64,000 bases of DNA. It comes from Edaphochlamys debaryana (taxonomy: Eukaryota; Chlorophyta; Chlorophyceae; Chlamydomonadales). This document shows positions 23,006 through 35,400 of the stretch, piece after piece. The translations under genes were made by a program, and so were the position numbers. The stretch is taken from assembly GCA_016858145.1 (NCBI GenBank), contig JAEHOE010000007.1, positions 62,001-126,000 of the forward strand, in the 5' to 3' direction. How positions within the stretch are numbered: the first letter of the stretch is position 1; each line of letters starts with the position of its first letter. The notes beneath the pieces are model-generated. The model saw only the letters and a list, made by a program, of their open reading frames with translations, was not told the origin of the DNA and searched no databases.

Positions 23006-24107
23006 TGTTACCCGAGTTTTTCGGGAAGGCCATGATGGAGGGGGCATTCTGGGTTTACTAGTACCGTGCAAAACCGGCCAACGAGACACAGGGGGACGCC
23101 ATCGTGCTGCGATGCGTGCGTGAAGGTGCCCGGCACGCGGAGCAGCCACGCGCAGCGCGCTCGCCGGCCAAGCCTTGCGCAGCCCTGCCCCCAGAGGAGT
23201 CCAGCCAGCAGCTCGCAGGCCTGCCGCTCCGGCGCCAGTCGCCGGGCTCGAGGAGCTCGGCTGCCGCTGCCTGGCCCCTCCGCCCCTCGCGCGTCGCGCG
23301 CTGCCGCCCTCCAACCCGTCAGCAGCTGCCGCCTCCAGCCCTCCCCCGACCCGCGCCAAGGCCCGCTCAGCGCCACGCTGCAAAGGCAGAGGCTGCCCAC
23401 GCGCGAACCCATGCGTTGAAGCGCTACTGCCCCTGTGCCCCATGTGCCATGGGCTCTGCCGTCCCTTCCTGCAGCGCCTCAAGCCCTGCACGCTCGCCAG
23501 TCGCCACGCAATCTCCCTCAGATTCCACCACCAGTAAAATGAGGAGTTCATCGCAGGTTCTCAAGCCTCGCTGCCTAACACTCAACTCCTTAAGACGCAC
23601 CGTCTCCGGCGCTTGGCCCCGGCACCCGCGCTTATGTTGGGAACCGGTAAACTGGTTGTGGACCGCCTTCCAAACAGAACCCCTCAGCCCGCCTCTACCC
23701 CTTGCAGCCAGGCCGTGCCTGCAGTCCTCTTGCCCGGAAGCACTCCAGCTGACAGAGCCGCAGGGGGCACCAGCGTGCTATCAGGAGCCACGCCGGCCGC
23801 AGTTGCGCAGCTCGGCATCCCAGAAGCTTCCCTGTCGCTGATCTGGGCACTCTCCATGGATGGCCGTCCCCGGCGTCCCATCGCCTGCTTGAGCGGCGTG
23901 TTTGCCGCCGGTGTAACGCGGTGCCCTCGTGTCACCTCACTGCTGCCCTCCCGCCTCTCTGCGCAAGGTCGCCCTTGCCTCTCGCCTTGGTCGGCATGTC
24001 CCCCATACTGTCGAAGACCCGTGACGTGTCAACAGGAGCTGGGTGACCCCGCCCCTGGGCTCCCGCGGGCGCACCGCGGCCCGCCGCCCCGGGGCCGCGT
24101 GCCCCGC

Positions 24108-27100
24108 CTAGGCCGCCTGTGCGCCCCTGGCCTCCTGCCTCCGCGCCCCCTCCAGGAAGTCCAGCATATCGGTGGTGGTCTCGGAGGTAAGCTCGTGGCC
24201 GGCGAACAGCAGGTTGAGCTCCTCGGACAGCGGGGAGGCCTGCGGGAGGGCGCAGGGGACAGGGATGGGGATGGCCGAGAGGAGCGAGGAGAGGGAGAGT
24301 GGTGTGAGGAGGGTGAAAGGAATGGAGGTAAGCAGGAAACGCGTGGCAGAGCACAGAGTCTGAAGGGGGAGAGGACGGTTGGGCTCCCGGTAGACACACG
24401 GGAGCGCCAAGCGTCGGTGGGAGGTGTGCAAGCCGAACTCGCCGACCAACTAGCTGTGCAACCTGCGACAACCCGCCCCTTCCCCCCCCCCCCGAGCACA
24501 CGTCCCACCAACTCACGTCAGATTCGAGCCGAAGCCGGTCGAGCCCCGGAACTTGCGCCCCCGCCAGCAGCCTCCGCCAGGAGGGGGCAGCGCGCGGGTT
24601 GTGGCGCAGGTGGCCTGCGGCGTCGATGTAGTCAGCCGCCCTGCAGCAGGCATAGCGCGATAGCGGCAAGCAGCGTATGGACTCAGGGTTTGCTGCCGCT
24701 GAGGGCTAGCCTGGAGCGGCCGCCTGGTTCAGACCGGGGCTATGTGGGGCTACTTGCAGGTACGGCCGTACGGGCAGGAGGCGGGGTGCACGTGTTTATG
24801 GTCGCAGAGCCGCCCAGCCGCCCGGCCCCCCTCCCCACCTGAACGCCTCGTGGATGGCCCTGCTGGTGGGCTCATCGATCTCGGGCGCGCACCGCTGCGC
24901 CAGGTACAGCGGCGTCAGGGGCTGCGGGTGCACGCGGACCTCGCGGACCACCACGCCCTGTGTGGCAAGCGGGGAGGGCGGAGGCAAGTGCGAGAAAAGA
25001 GAGGGTCACAGGAGCGGACGATTGGGCACATACGTGGGGAGGCGGCAGAGCCGCAGCGGGGACAGGGGCCTAACGGGCCCGAACCACACCCCAACACCCC
25101 ACCACACCACACGCATCCCCAGGCTCCTCAGCAGCAGCACACGAGCAGGCCTTCACACACACGCCCCCGGCCCGCACCTCCTTGCGCATGTCCTCCACGT
25201 CCATGGACACCAGCTGCCCGATGTGCGTGTCCCGGGGCATGTGTACGAACATGGTGGGGGGGTAGGTCTCGCCGCTCACCAGCCTGCGCGGGGAGGGGGC
25301 GGGGCGCGTTGGGGCAGGTATGTTGGAAGGGGCCGGCGGAAGGCGGCCTGGACGGGTTCTATTGGTAGCGGCGCTGTGAGAAGCGGAGGGGCCCCTGATA
25401 GAAGACAAGGCTGGGGGCCGGGGTGCTGAGGCCAGGCAAGCTTACTGGAGGCTGAGTGGTGGGACCCCGAGGCTTTGACGCCATGGCAAGCAGCCCGCCG
25501 AGCTGGCAACCGGCGAGACGGACTCACTTGTAGTCTTTTGCAATGCCGGGAGGCCCTCCCATGATCTGGTGAAATAGGGGGGAGGCCAATGTGACAACAG
25601 CGGCAAGATGGCAACTGTGGTCAGATGAAGCTGCACAGCGGTCGGGCCTCAACGTCGGGCCTCGACTCTTACTACCACACCAAACTTCTCCGCCAAAGAG
25701 CCTTCCCTCGCACCTCACTAGCGCGCCCCGCCCTTCCCCCCCTGCCCCCCCCCCCCTACCTGCACCGCCACCCCCGCACCCTGCCCGGCATGACCCCCGG
25801 CAGCCCCAGCACGAAGCCGCCCCCGCTGGAGCCGCCCAGCGCGAACAGGGGCAGCCGGGACAGGCCCTCGCGGGGGAGCAGCGTGTCAAGCACGCGCTTC
25901 ACCTGGGAGGGGGGGGAGGGGGAGGCGGAGGGGGAGGCGGGGTCGGGGAGGATCAAGAGGATCGAAGGCAAGTTAATATAAAGCCGTTGGGAGAGACGCT
26001 CTTTGTGAGACCAGTGCCTATCGAAAGCTTGGCGGCGGGGACGTGTGCAAGCGTGCGTGTGTCGGGCACCCGAACGCCGAACGCGGTAGTCCCGAGCTCC
26101 TCTGGGCGTGGTCAAGCCCGTGGTAACAGCCGCGGAGTGCTCCGGGAATCACGATCAAACGGCAGGCGGGCAGGAGGACGCGAAGGGACGTAGGCTGGTG
26201 GCCGCTACGGCCACGGCCTATGTGCGGGTGCCCTCCATGCGCCGCCCCCACTTCGATGCCCCTCCGCCCCCCCGCGCGGGCCGCTCACTCGCTGCCAGTC
26301 CGTGGTCAGCTCCTCCCCGGACGCATAGTCCTCACCGCCGCCGCCGCCCCAAAAGCTCTGCCAACACCTGCACGACGGGTCGCACAGACAACTCATTAGA
26401 CCAGCAGGAGTCAACAGCAAGGGCCGAGCATGGGAGGCATGTGCGTCCCCTTCTGGGCCCCATCAGGATCCATGCCAGGCCCCAAGCGGACCCCTCCTGG
26501 GCCCCACCTGGACCGCGTCCGCGCCCTTGACGACACCGCCACCACCGCGTACCCCCTCAGCAGGGAGTGCAGCGTGATGTTCATCTCCTCGGGCAGGCCT
26601 GGAGCGGAGGGGGGGGAGGGGGAGGGAGGGGGGGTCGGGAGAGGGGCAAGGGATAGGGGAAGGGGCTGGCAGCCGACCAGCAGAGGGGTAAGTGTTGGGC
26701 GCCTGCCTTGCGACCGGGGAGGTGGCCTGGCCCAGTGGCTCGCATCTCTCGATGGTCCCTTCCCCCATGCCGACCTATGCACTGGGGGCAGGACTCAGAC
26801 TTTGGCCACAGGTCGATGGCGCCGTGGTTGCAGCCTGGAGGGGGACGGGGGACAGCCAGAATGCATTCGGTAGCTCACCCACGCCCATTTGCATGACCAC
26901 GCAACCCCGCGTTGCAATAGCCCCGCAGTTCTTGTGTAGTGACGAAGCTGATGTTGACGGATATGGCGCTGCCCTGGTGGGATTGTGGGGTTGACGTACA
27001 GATTGACCCCTGCCACGCCCGGCTCCCCTTGACTGCTCAGCCCGGGCTCAGAGGTTTCCGGCAGAAGCCCAGGGGAATCATGACTGGCGCTCGGCTTGAT

Positions 27101-27694
27101 GGGGCGTAGTAGAGCCCATCGGCGGCTCGTTGCACGGTTTCCGACAGCATGGACCTACCGTGGGCGGGGGCCCCGATTAGGGGTGCGCTGGAAGGACTCA
27201 CCGTGGCAGAAGAGCAGAACGCCCTTTGTGGGCTTGTCCTTTGGCGGCAGCTGCCACACCGCCTCCACCTTATCGAAGAGCTGGAGGACGGCGAGGGGCA
27301 GGGCCCGGCGAGGGCAGGCAGGGGCCGCAGGGCGCGTGAGGCCCATCTTGGAAGGGTGCGCGCGGGCAAGCGGTTCCGGCAGACCGGCGCGTACCTCGTA
27401 CTTGCCGACAAGCAGCCCTAGCGACTTGGACAGGAGCGATTCCGCTGTGTCGCCCCCAGCTGCAGCGCTGTTGGGCATGGGCTTGTGCTCGTGCTCTGGC
27501 TCGCGCTCAAGGTGCGCATGGTGTACACCGAGCTGCAGCTCCCGCCTGTCCGCCTGCTCTAATTCTGCGCTATTTGTGCTATGGCTTGAGCGTTTCGACG
27601 CCAGGACGGTAAGGACGAGAGCCCCAACAAGAGCGCATATCAACAGGGCTCTCGGGTGCGGAAGCCTCATGGCTTTCGCAACAGGTCGTAGCAT
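24108..27694 (-). CDS. Membrane-anchored alpha/beta-hydrolase-like protein (tandem copy 1)
   Basis: Predicted serine hydrolase of unknown substrate. Exons (minus): 27694-27395, 27280-27202, 26834-26775, 26598-26508, 26355-26289, 25902-25780, 25565-25528, 25283-25178, 24957-24839, 24640-24517, 24239-24108; 412 aa. One N-terminal membrane segment (LLICALVGALVLTVL), a linker, then the hydrolase core: GVLLFCHG (oxyanion-hole region), CNHGAIDLWPKSESCPQC, RGYAVVAVSS, nucleophile elbow LGGSSGGGF (GxSxG), and FAGHEL near the C-terminus as the likely His. Plants and protists have similar uncharacterised hydrolases. Relative to copy 2 one base is missing near 25776, so the homologous donor would shift the frame; I ended that exon at 25780 on an upstream GTGCGG donor, which restores the frame but drops seven residues. 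Confidence 0.78.
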
Positions 27695-28346
27695 CTCATC
27701 GCGCTTTGTAATGTAGTGCGAGGCGTTAAACTGTTGTTTAGCGCAGCGAGCTCGGGGTACTAGGTAATCGGGGGCAAGCGGGGGGGCAATGTCGGTTGCC
27801 ACGACCCCTGCCTCGCCTGCGTCGGCACGTGCCCCGACTTCCTCCTCCCGAATCCCGCACGCAACCATACCACGAGGGGCCGACCCCCGCCAGCGTGGGC
27901 CAGCGTGTGGCCCTACGCCCCTACCATCGCCCAGCCCTGCCCAGCCGGGCCGCGCCAAAACCCTACAGGTCACTTCCAAGGGCCAGAACTACATTCCAAT
28001 GACCTCAACACCTCATGTCTCCAGAGCTCAACCATGCACTACCGGGGGCTGCCCGCAGGCGCAGTAATTGGGGGAGCGCCCAGTCCTCTACCCTCTGTAT
28101 GCTCCTAACTGGACCCCATCCGTTACCCCATGCACATCCCATATACCGGTATGTACCCGCGCTGTATGCATATCACATGCTTTTCTTGTGTACTTCAATG
28201 CTACGTGCGCATGTGTTCTGTGAACAACATCAAGAATCTTCTAGCTCTTCTCCCCCCCAACGAGACCTCCTCTCTCCTTGCCCTTGCCCAGGGGGCACGC
28301 ATTGGAGCAACACCACGGCCCGCCGCCCCGGGGCCGCGTGCCCCGC
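27695..28346. other. Spacer between the two hydrolase genes
   Basis: No exon seen. It contains the promoter side of hydrolase copy 1 and the 3' flank of copy 2. Confidence 0.6.
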
Positions 28347-31300
28347 CTAGGCCGCCTGCGCGCCCCTGGCCTCCTGCCGCCTCGCCCCCTCCAGGAAGTC
28401 CAGCATGTCGGTGGTGGTCTCGGAGGTGAGCTCGTGGCCGGCGAACAGCAGGTTGAGCTCTTCTGCCAAGGCGTTTGCCTGCGGGTGCAGGGGAAAGGGA
28501 TCGAGTTGAGAGGCAAGATGAGATGAACGTCAAGGGATGGGGTGGAGAGGAAAGGCTCGTAGGCAACGTGTCACCGTGTGACTGCCGCCGTGGCTGCCGG
28601 CCTGGGCTTGAGACGACGTGGGATGGACCGGTCTGGGCTTGCTGACTGCCTCCGCGCACGCCACCCCATGCGGCGGCCAAACCCTGTCAGCCTCACCTGA
28701 GCAACGGGCACATGCAGCCGGTCCCAACCCGGCAGCCGTGCGTCAATCAGCATCTGCCGCCAGGAGGGGGCGTCTCGCGGGTTGTGCCGGAGGTATCCCA
28801 CTTCGTCGATGTAGTCAGCCGCCCTGCAGCGGGGACGCGGGCGGGCAGCTTTAGGGCTTGGCATGCCTGCCTGGGGCGTAAGGCGAACTGCTTGGTGCGG
28901 CCCAGGGCCCGTGTAAGGGGAGTGCCGCTGGGTGCACAACGGTGCAGAGCCACCCAGCCGGCCAGCCCTCCCCACCTGAACGCCTCGTGGATGGCCCTGC
29001 TGGTGGGCTCATCGATCTCGGGCGCGCACCGCTGCGCCAGGTACAGCGGAGTCAGGGGCTGCGGGTGCACGCGGACCTCACGAACCACCACGCCCTGTTG
29101 TCGTGCGGGGAGGGCTCGGGGGGTGGGAGATGATGGTAGGGTTCGACGTGGGATGGGGGTTCACACGCAGGCAGGCAGCCAGCTTGCGGTGATGGAGGCA
29201 AGGGCATGCCAACGCGTGTGAACGCCTCGGGTACAAACTGGTAGAGCACGCACCTCCTTACGAAACGCATCGATGTCCTTTGCCACCACTTGTGCAGTGG
29301 TGGTGTCCCGGGGCATGTGCACGAACACCGTGGGCGGGTAGGTCTCGCCGCTGATCGTCCTGCGCCAAGGACAAAAAGAGGTTGAGCTAGGGTCAGGGAG
29401 GGGTTTCCCGGAGTACAACGGCGCCTGGGCTGGCTTCAGGGCTGGCTTCTCCCTCATGCGAACTTTGCCCGCTCGACCCAGCACCGGCTCACCTGTACTC
29501 CCTGGCAATGCTTGGCGGCCCTCCCTGGCCCTGTCGGGGCAGGGGGCGGGAAAGCCGCGAGTCACAGAGACAGGCCGCGGCAAAGGCCCGGGGCAGGCAG
29601 CTCCCTGTCGCCCTTGCCACCCGTATCAACCAACACACTTCCCAGCCCACGACCTCGTACAACCCAAGGGCCTCTGGCCTCAACCCTACCCCCTGCCCCC
29701 CCCCCCCGACCCCCGCTCCCTACCTGCACCGCCACCCCCGCGACCCTGCCCGGCATGACCCCCGGCAGCCCCAGCACGAAGCCGCCCCCGCTGGAGCCGC
29801 CCAGCGCGAACAGGGGCAGCCGGGACAGGCCCTCGCGGGGGAGCAGCGTGTCAAGCACGCGCTTCACCTGGGAGGGGGGGGAGGGGGAGGCGGAGGGGGA
29901 GGCGGGGTCGGGGAGGCGGGGGAAGTAGGAATAGACAAGGAAGTACACAAGCACAACGCTGAGGAAGGCCAAGGTTTTGCACAGCGCGCATGGGGTTTCG
30001 TAGGGGGTAGGGCTGTTGGTGCGCCGGCGGGCTGACGGGACGGTCCGGGCCGAAGGTGCGGCTCACAGGAACGACGACCGTCAAATGGGGTAGAGGGACG
30101 ACGTGACAACGGGGCAGAGGCCGGCCCGGCCAGGCGGCTGGGGTGCTGTGCTACCCGACATGTGTGGAGGGGGGGGGTATCTCTCGTCCCTCCCCACACA
30201 CTCGTGCGCTGCTCACTCGGTGCCAATCAATGAAGTCCTCATGTTGGGAAGGGGGGTCGAACCCTGGGCCGTGGATCCAGAAACTCTGCCAGCAACTGGC
30301 GGAACGAGAAGGGGAGGGGGGGGTGGCCCTTGATGTGAAGGGGCTGCGGACGTGCGGAGGTCTTCACGCAACACGTATGTCGGCCTACCCTGTCCTCGCC
30401 CGGGATGCCCAGACCTCAACACCTGATTGCCCCCACCATGATGATGTGATCCTGCGGAAGCCGGTGCTTCCATACCCGTCTGAGAAACCTTACCTCGCGG
30501 TGACGGAATGGCCCACGCCTAGCCCCGAATGGCCCACGGCCCCCGGTGTGCTGCCCATACTGCAAGCAGCCCTCAGCTTCTCCATCCCCCCTGGCCCCCT
30601 CTGCCTCCGCCCTCGCACCTCCCCTGAGCCACTCACGCGCCTTTCCCTCCTTCCTCGCTGCCTGCCCCGGACCACCCCCCACCCACTTGGGGGGCACCCG
30701 CGCCCTTGACGACACCGCCACCACCGCGTACCCCCTCAGCAGGGAGTGCAGCGTGATGTTCATCTCCTCGGGCAGGCCTGGAGCCAAGGGGGGGGAGGGG
30801 GAGGGAGGGGGGGTCGGGAGAGGGGTGTCAATTAGGGGAAAGGGGCTGGCACCTGACGCCGACCAGCATGGGGCAAGACACGGGAGTCGGCGTTGTGGCC
30901 GGCCCCTGCCTGTCGTGGTCCCTTCCCCCATGCTGACCTATGCACTGGGGGCAGGACTCGGACTTTGGCCACAGGTCGATGGCGCCGTGGTTGCAGCCTG
31001 GAGGGGGGCGGGGGAAAGCCGGCATGCGTTGGCACGGCCCCTCAGTCGCCCCTACATGTTTTGTGCATGTACCACATGCACTGCATGCCCAGAGTGCAGT
31101 ACCGCGCCGCAGACCGCCGAGGGGCCCCGCAGTTTCCGGCGTGCCCACTTCCGAGATGATCAGCCCTGGGTGCTCCTGGAAAGTGCACTACGTCCCGCAA
31201 CAGGTAGATCCCGCCCAGCGACTCACCGTGGGCGTACAATAGGACGCCCTCGGTGGGCTTATCCTTTGGAGGCAGCTGCCAGACCACCTCCACATCTCCA

Positions 31301-31852
31301 AACAGCTGTGAACAGCGTGTATCAGGCGAGAAAACAACGGGCGTAGGCGGGCGGAGGAGGGCGCAGAATGGCGCAGAAGGGCGGGAAACCGCTGTCGACC
31401 AACCGCCGGGGCCCCGAGCTCGCGAGCGGATTGCGTACCTCGTACTTGCCGACGAGGAGACCTTTGGACTTGGACAGCAACGATTCCGCCGTGTCGCCTC
31501 CGGCGGCAGCGCTGTTGGGCATGGGCGTGCGCTGGTGCATGGCGCCGCTTCCGTGCAGCTGCAGCTCTTCGCCCTCATCCCTCTCTGCGCCTTGAACAAA
31601 TGTGCTCCTGATCTCCTCTTCGCGGCGGCTTATCGACTTGTCCTCGGGCTCGTGGAACATGCCGGTGCCCACCGCCTGCACCTCCAGCCTTCGCACACCA
31701 TTCTGTGCTCCAGAATGGCCAGACAGTTGCAGAGAGCTGTGTTGCCAAGGAGCTTTGGCGAGCAAGGCGAAAACGAGAGCCCCAACGAACGTGCATCCCA
31801 ACAACAGCCAGCGCGGTTGGGGCAGTCTCATTCTTGAGCTCGCTTTTAGCAT
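28347..31852 (-). CDS. Membrane-anchored alpha/beta-hydrolase-like protein (tandem copy 2)
   Basis: Paralogue of 24108-27694 with intact reading frame. Exons (minus): 31852-31439, 31305-31227, 30997-30938, 30777-30687, 30283-30217, 29867-29724, 29530-29493, 29359-29254, 29094-28976, 28823-28697, 28478-28347; 458 aa. The N-terminal anchor is LLLGCTFVGALVFALLA; the linker is about 40 residues longer than in copy 1 and charged. Core motifs: GVLLYAHG, CNHGAIDLWPKSESCPQC, LGGSSGGGF, and FAGHELTSETTTDML. The exon-intron layout matches copy 1 one to one; eight of eleven exons have equal length. The segment before the membrane-distal catalytic block is more diverged (FWIHGPGFDPP here, FWGGGGGEDYA there). 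Substrate unknown. Confidence 0.85.
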
Positions 31853-32417
31853 TTCACAATGTCCCGTTGAGCGTCATCAGGGGCCAGCACGAGTCGAAGG
31901 GTGTCCGGGAAACAGTACGACCACAAACTGACTTCCGCGCCCACCCGTCCTGGTCGCCCATCCGTCCATCCTTATCGCCTCATATCAGGCCCACGGCTTT
32001 GCAGCTTGCACCGCAAGCCTCAGCTCCGCATCTTCAAGGGCCTTGCAAACGCCTGCACCAACGCCCCAGGACAGCCCTCCGTCGTCCGTGAGCCACCGCC
32101 CCTGCGCCCCACCCCCGGGCCACAGCTCCCCGCATCACCCCGACTGCGCAATGCGCGCAGGGACAGCTCTTTCACCGCCCCTTACCCTGCTGCTGCAATG
32201 CGCACACTTATCATGAAAGACCTCCTTTCGCCTCGTCAGGCGCCGCTTCCCCTCCTCTGTCTACGCTCGCCCGTCCGTCGCGCTCTCGCTGTCCCCCACC
32301 CTCAACTCTCATGAACCCTCCCGCCAGCCCTCTGCTCGGCGACGCTCAAATGGGACAGTGTTATCAGCCCTGCATGCCCACCTGCACACGCTTTGCTGCA
32401 CACATCGCACTCCGCGC
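31853..32417. other. Spacer between hydrolase copy 2 and the ADCK1-like gene
   Basis: Upstream of hydrolase copy 2 and downstream of the ADCK1-like gene. No exon-like block with closing splice sites was seen. Confidence 0.6.
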
Positions 32418-35400
32418 TCACGCGGCGGCCACTTCCGCCGTGTGCGGTGCCGTTGAGGAGCCCACACCCGCGGTGGTCTCCCCGCTTGCGTCCGCTCCGC
32501 GATTCCACCCCAGTACGGCCTGCATCCTGCCGTACCACATGAGCAGGCTGAGCGCCATCATGCGGGCCTCCACCTGCAGCCGGTGGGGGTGGGGGGTGGC
32601 AGGCAGGGGCCCTCAGGCCGTGCTGCAGCCGCGAGCCCACAAACGGCCCTCCGATGCCCCTGTCTCTTTCCCGGCCGCACTTTCTCGCCTGCCTGCCTGC
32701 CTGCCTGCCCGCCTGCAACCGCGCCCACCTGTCGCCGCTCCTCCACCCCTCCCTGCCTGACACACGTGCCCGACACAGGTGCCCGAAAGCGGAAACACAC
32801 AGGCGCTCCGTTCCCCCTCTTTCCCGCCCATCCCCCCTTGCTCCACCTGCGCCCGCTCCTTCACCCCTCCCTGCCCGACACACGTGCCCGACACGCGCGC
32901 CCCTCAAACACAGCCACGCCGCTACCCCCCTACCCCCCTACCCCTCCCCACCTGCACCCGCTCCCAGGCAATGCCCAGGCGCACCAGCGGCCCCGGGTGG
33001 TGCCGCAGCTGCTCCCGCCGCAGCGCCGCGCCGCACTCGCGGGCGGTGATGGCGAAGGTGTTGACGGGGTTGCCCAGGGCGTGGTCAACGGAACGGAGGC
33101 AGTCGTTGGTCTTGAGGAGCAGCAGCAGGGGCCTGGGGGGTGGGGTGGGCGGGTGAGTGGGTGCGTGGGTGGGTGCGTGGGAGGGCGGTTATGAGCGGCT
33201 GCTCACGTGAGCAAAGTGTGCGGGTGAGGCTGGTAAGGGGGAGATGATAGCGTGGGAAGGACGCTGGTGAATGGTGATGAATGTTGGTGGACTGGCACCC
33301 CCTGGCCGACGCCCCCAAGTTCACGAGGGACTCGGGACCTACCGGGGCATGCGTGCGAGGAGGTCGTTGATCTCCCTGGACGGGGGGGAGAGGGCAGGGA
33401 GGAGGCTGACCGGGTGCCACCCCACGGCCCAGTGCAGGCGCCATTGGCAGGCAGGCGCATGCACAGTACGGCCGAGGGTCCGACTCCTCGCGACCTGCCC
33501 CACTTTGCTGTCCCGTTGACCGTACGACGCACCTGCCGTACTGTGCCATGAACTCCGCCGCCGCCGCCCGCGTCTCGGGGCTGCGCTCGATGGCGAGGCG
33601 GGAGGTGTCAGAGCGGGTGTCCACGATCTGCCGGCGGGGGGGGGATCGAGGGGGCCGAGGGGAGGTTAAGGAAGGGGGTGAGGATGGCGGCAGGGCGGGG
33701 CGAGGCCGTGTGGGGAATACTGCCGGCCGGCCCTCTGTGGCGCTGCGCTGATGACTGAAGGCTTTGCGTCGAAGGCTATGCGGCAGATGACAAGGGAGGC
33801 CGCGCCCGAGGCGAGGGGACGGCGGTGGGCTTCACAGGCTCCACCCCGCAGGCCCCCACCTGCTCCCAGGGCCGCTGCGTGAGGATGCAGGCGAAGACGT
33901 CGTAGGCGTCACCCGCGTTCATGGCCGCACTGCGGAAGGGGGAGGGGCGGAGGCGGAGGCGGGGACGGGCAAATTAGGGTCGACGAGAGGCGGCACACGT
34001 GCGGCTGTGCGGTGCCGTGCGGTGCGGTGCCCTGAGCACGTGCGGAGACTGAACCAGGAGGACGCACAGCGCACGCTGTACGTCACAAGCCCAGGGGCGG
34101 ATGGGGGATGAGCCTGAGGATGGAAAGGACAGGCGAAGAGGCCCGCCGCGCACCTGTGTCTCCGGATGCCGTCCGCGTCTGCGAAAATGAGCGAGCGCCA
34201 CAGCCCCGCGTACTCGAGCCGGAACGAGTCGGTGATCTCCTTGTACAGCCCGTGGTCCAGCAGCACCAGCTGGGCGGCGCCGTTCTGGGGTGGGGTGGGG
34301 GTGGGGAGGGAGCACCGGGCGGTTCGTGTGGGGGGCTCTCCCAAACCCCAAGCCCAGGGCCTTAACCGCGGGTACCCCGGCACGCGGACAAAGGCCCCCC
34401 CCCGCCCCTGGCCCCCACCAGAGAGCGGGTGCTGCCCGTGAATTCGTGCGTGAGCGCCCTGGCGTGCATGTGCCACTCGCTCCCCCCGCCCCCCCCCCCC
34501 TGCCCCCCTGCCGCTCTATCTCTTCCTTCGCTCTCCAATGCTCCCAAAATGACCCCCTCCCCCCCCCCCAGCCCGCTCACCGGCGCCCGGCGCACTAGCA
34601 TGTTGGCCGCGTGGGGGTCGCAGTGCACGTAGCCTGGGGGGGGGGGCGGGGGCGTGTGCGTGCATGCGGGACGCAGGAACACACCACGGCCCCTCCTGCG
34701 CACCCACACGGCCCTCGGCCTACCGAAGCGAGACGGCGAAGAGCGTGTAGCGGACAGCCCATGCCCCCAGCCCCGGCTTGCCTGTACGGAAGATCATGTC
34801 GTTGAAGGCCTCCGCCACTAGCAGGGACACCTGGGGGGAGGGTGTGTGTATGCGGGAAGTAATGAGAGGGGGGGCGAGGGAGGCGTCCGAGAGTTCGCTG
34901 GGGGGTGGGGGTGGCGGCTAGCTGGTTGCAGCGCCCGCGAGAGCCCCCTGGAGCCCTCCGCACCTGCCGGGGTGACACGCCCAGCCGGGAGAGCGCCGCC
35001 CGGTCCGTCACACCCGCACCTGGGGGCGGGGCCGATGCCAGAAGAGAAGCGAGAGGTGACATGACACTTTGCCACTTCAACTACAAGCCTAGACTTCTGT
35101 GGTGTAGCTCATACGAGGGAGAGCGACAATCGGCCGCACCCGACAGCCACGCATCCCGGCAACAGCATCATCGCATGAAAGATGCAAGCAGCAGGCAGGC
35201 CCTTCTACCGCAGCCCCTCGCCTTCCCCTCCGACCTTTCCCCCTCCCCCTCCCCTGCAGGGTACCGAACCATGTGCCCGACGGGCCGCACCCCTTTACCT
35301 TGCGTGCTTTCGCAGCCCCCCCACAACGCTGCCCCCCCTCCGCCCCCCTACCCACCGTCTATGAACTCCATGGTCAGGATGCGGGTGGTGGTGGTGCGGT

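Larger units (their letters stand above)
21587..23881 (-). repeat. Arm B of the inverted duplication
   Basis: Reverse-complement copy of 17580-19698, separated from it by about 1.9 kb holding the last four FPG exons. It carries exon 6, 7 and 8 relics and a tRNA-Asn. Indels against arm A include a block near 23430-23490 that is about 75 bp shorter, and extra sequence around 21760-21890. Confidence 0.9.

Noticed and set aside
27695..27979. Upstream in-frame extension of hydrolase copy 1 (95 codons)
   Set aside because: Copy 2 starts with the same MLxxxxxxMRLP context at its ATG; the extension has no counterpart there and would bury the membrane anchor.
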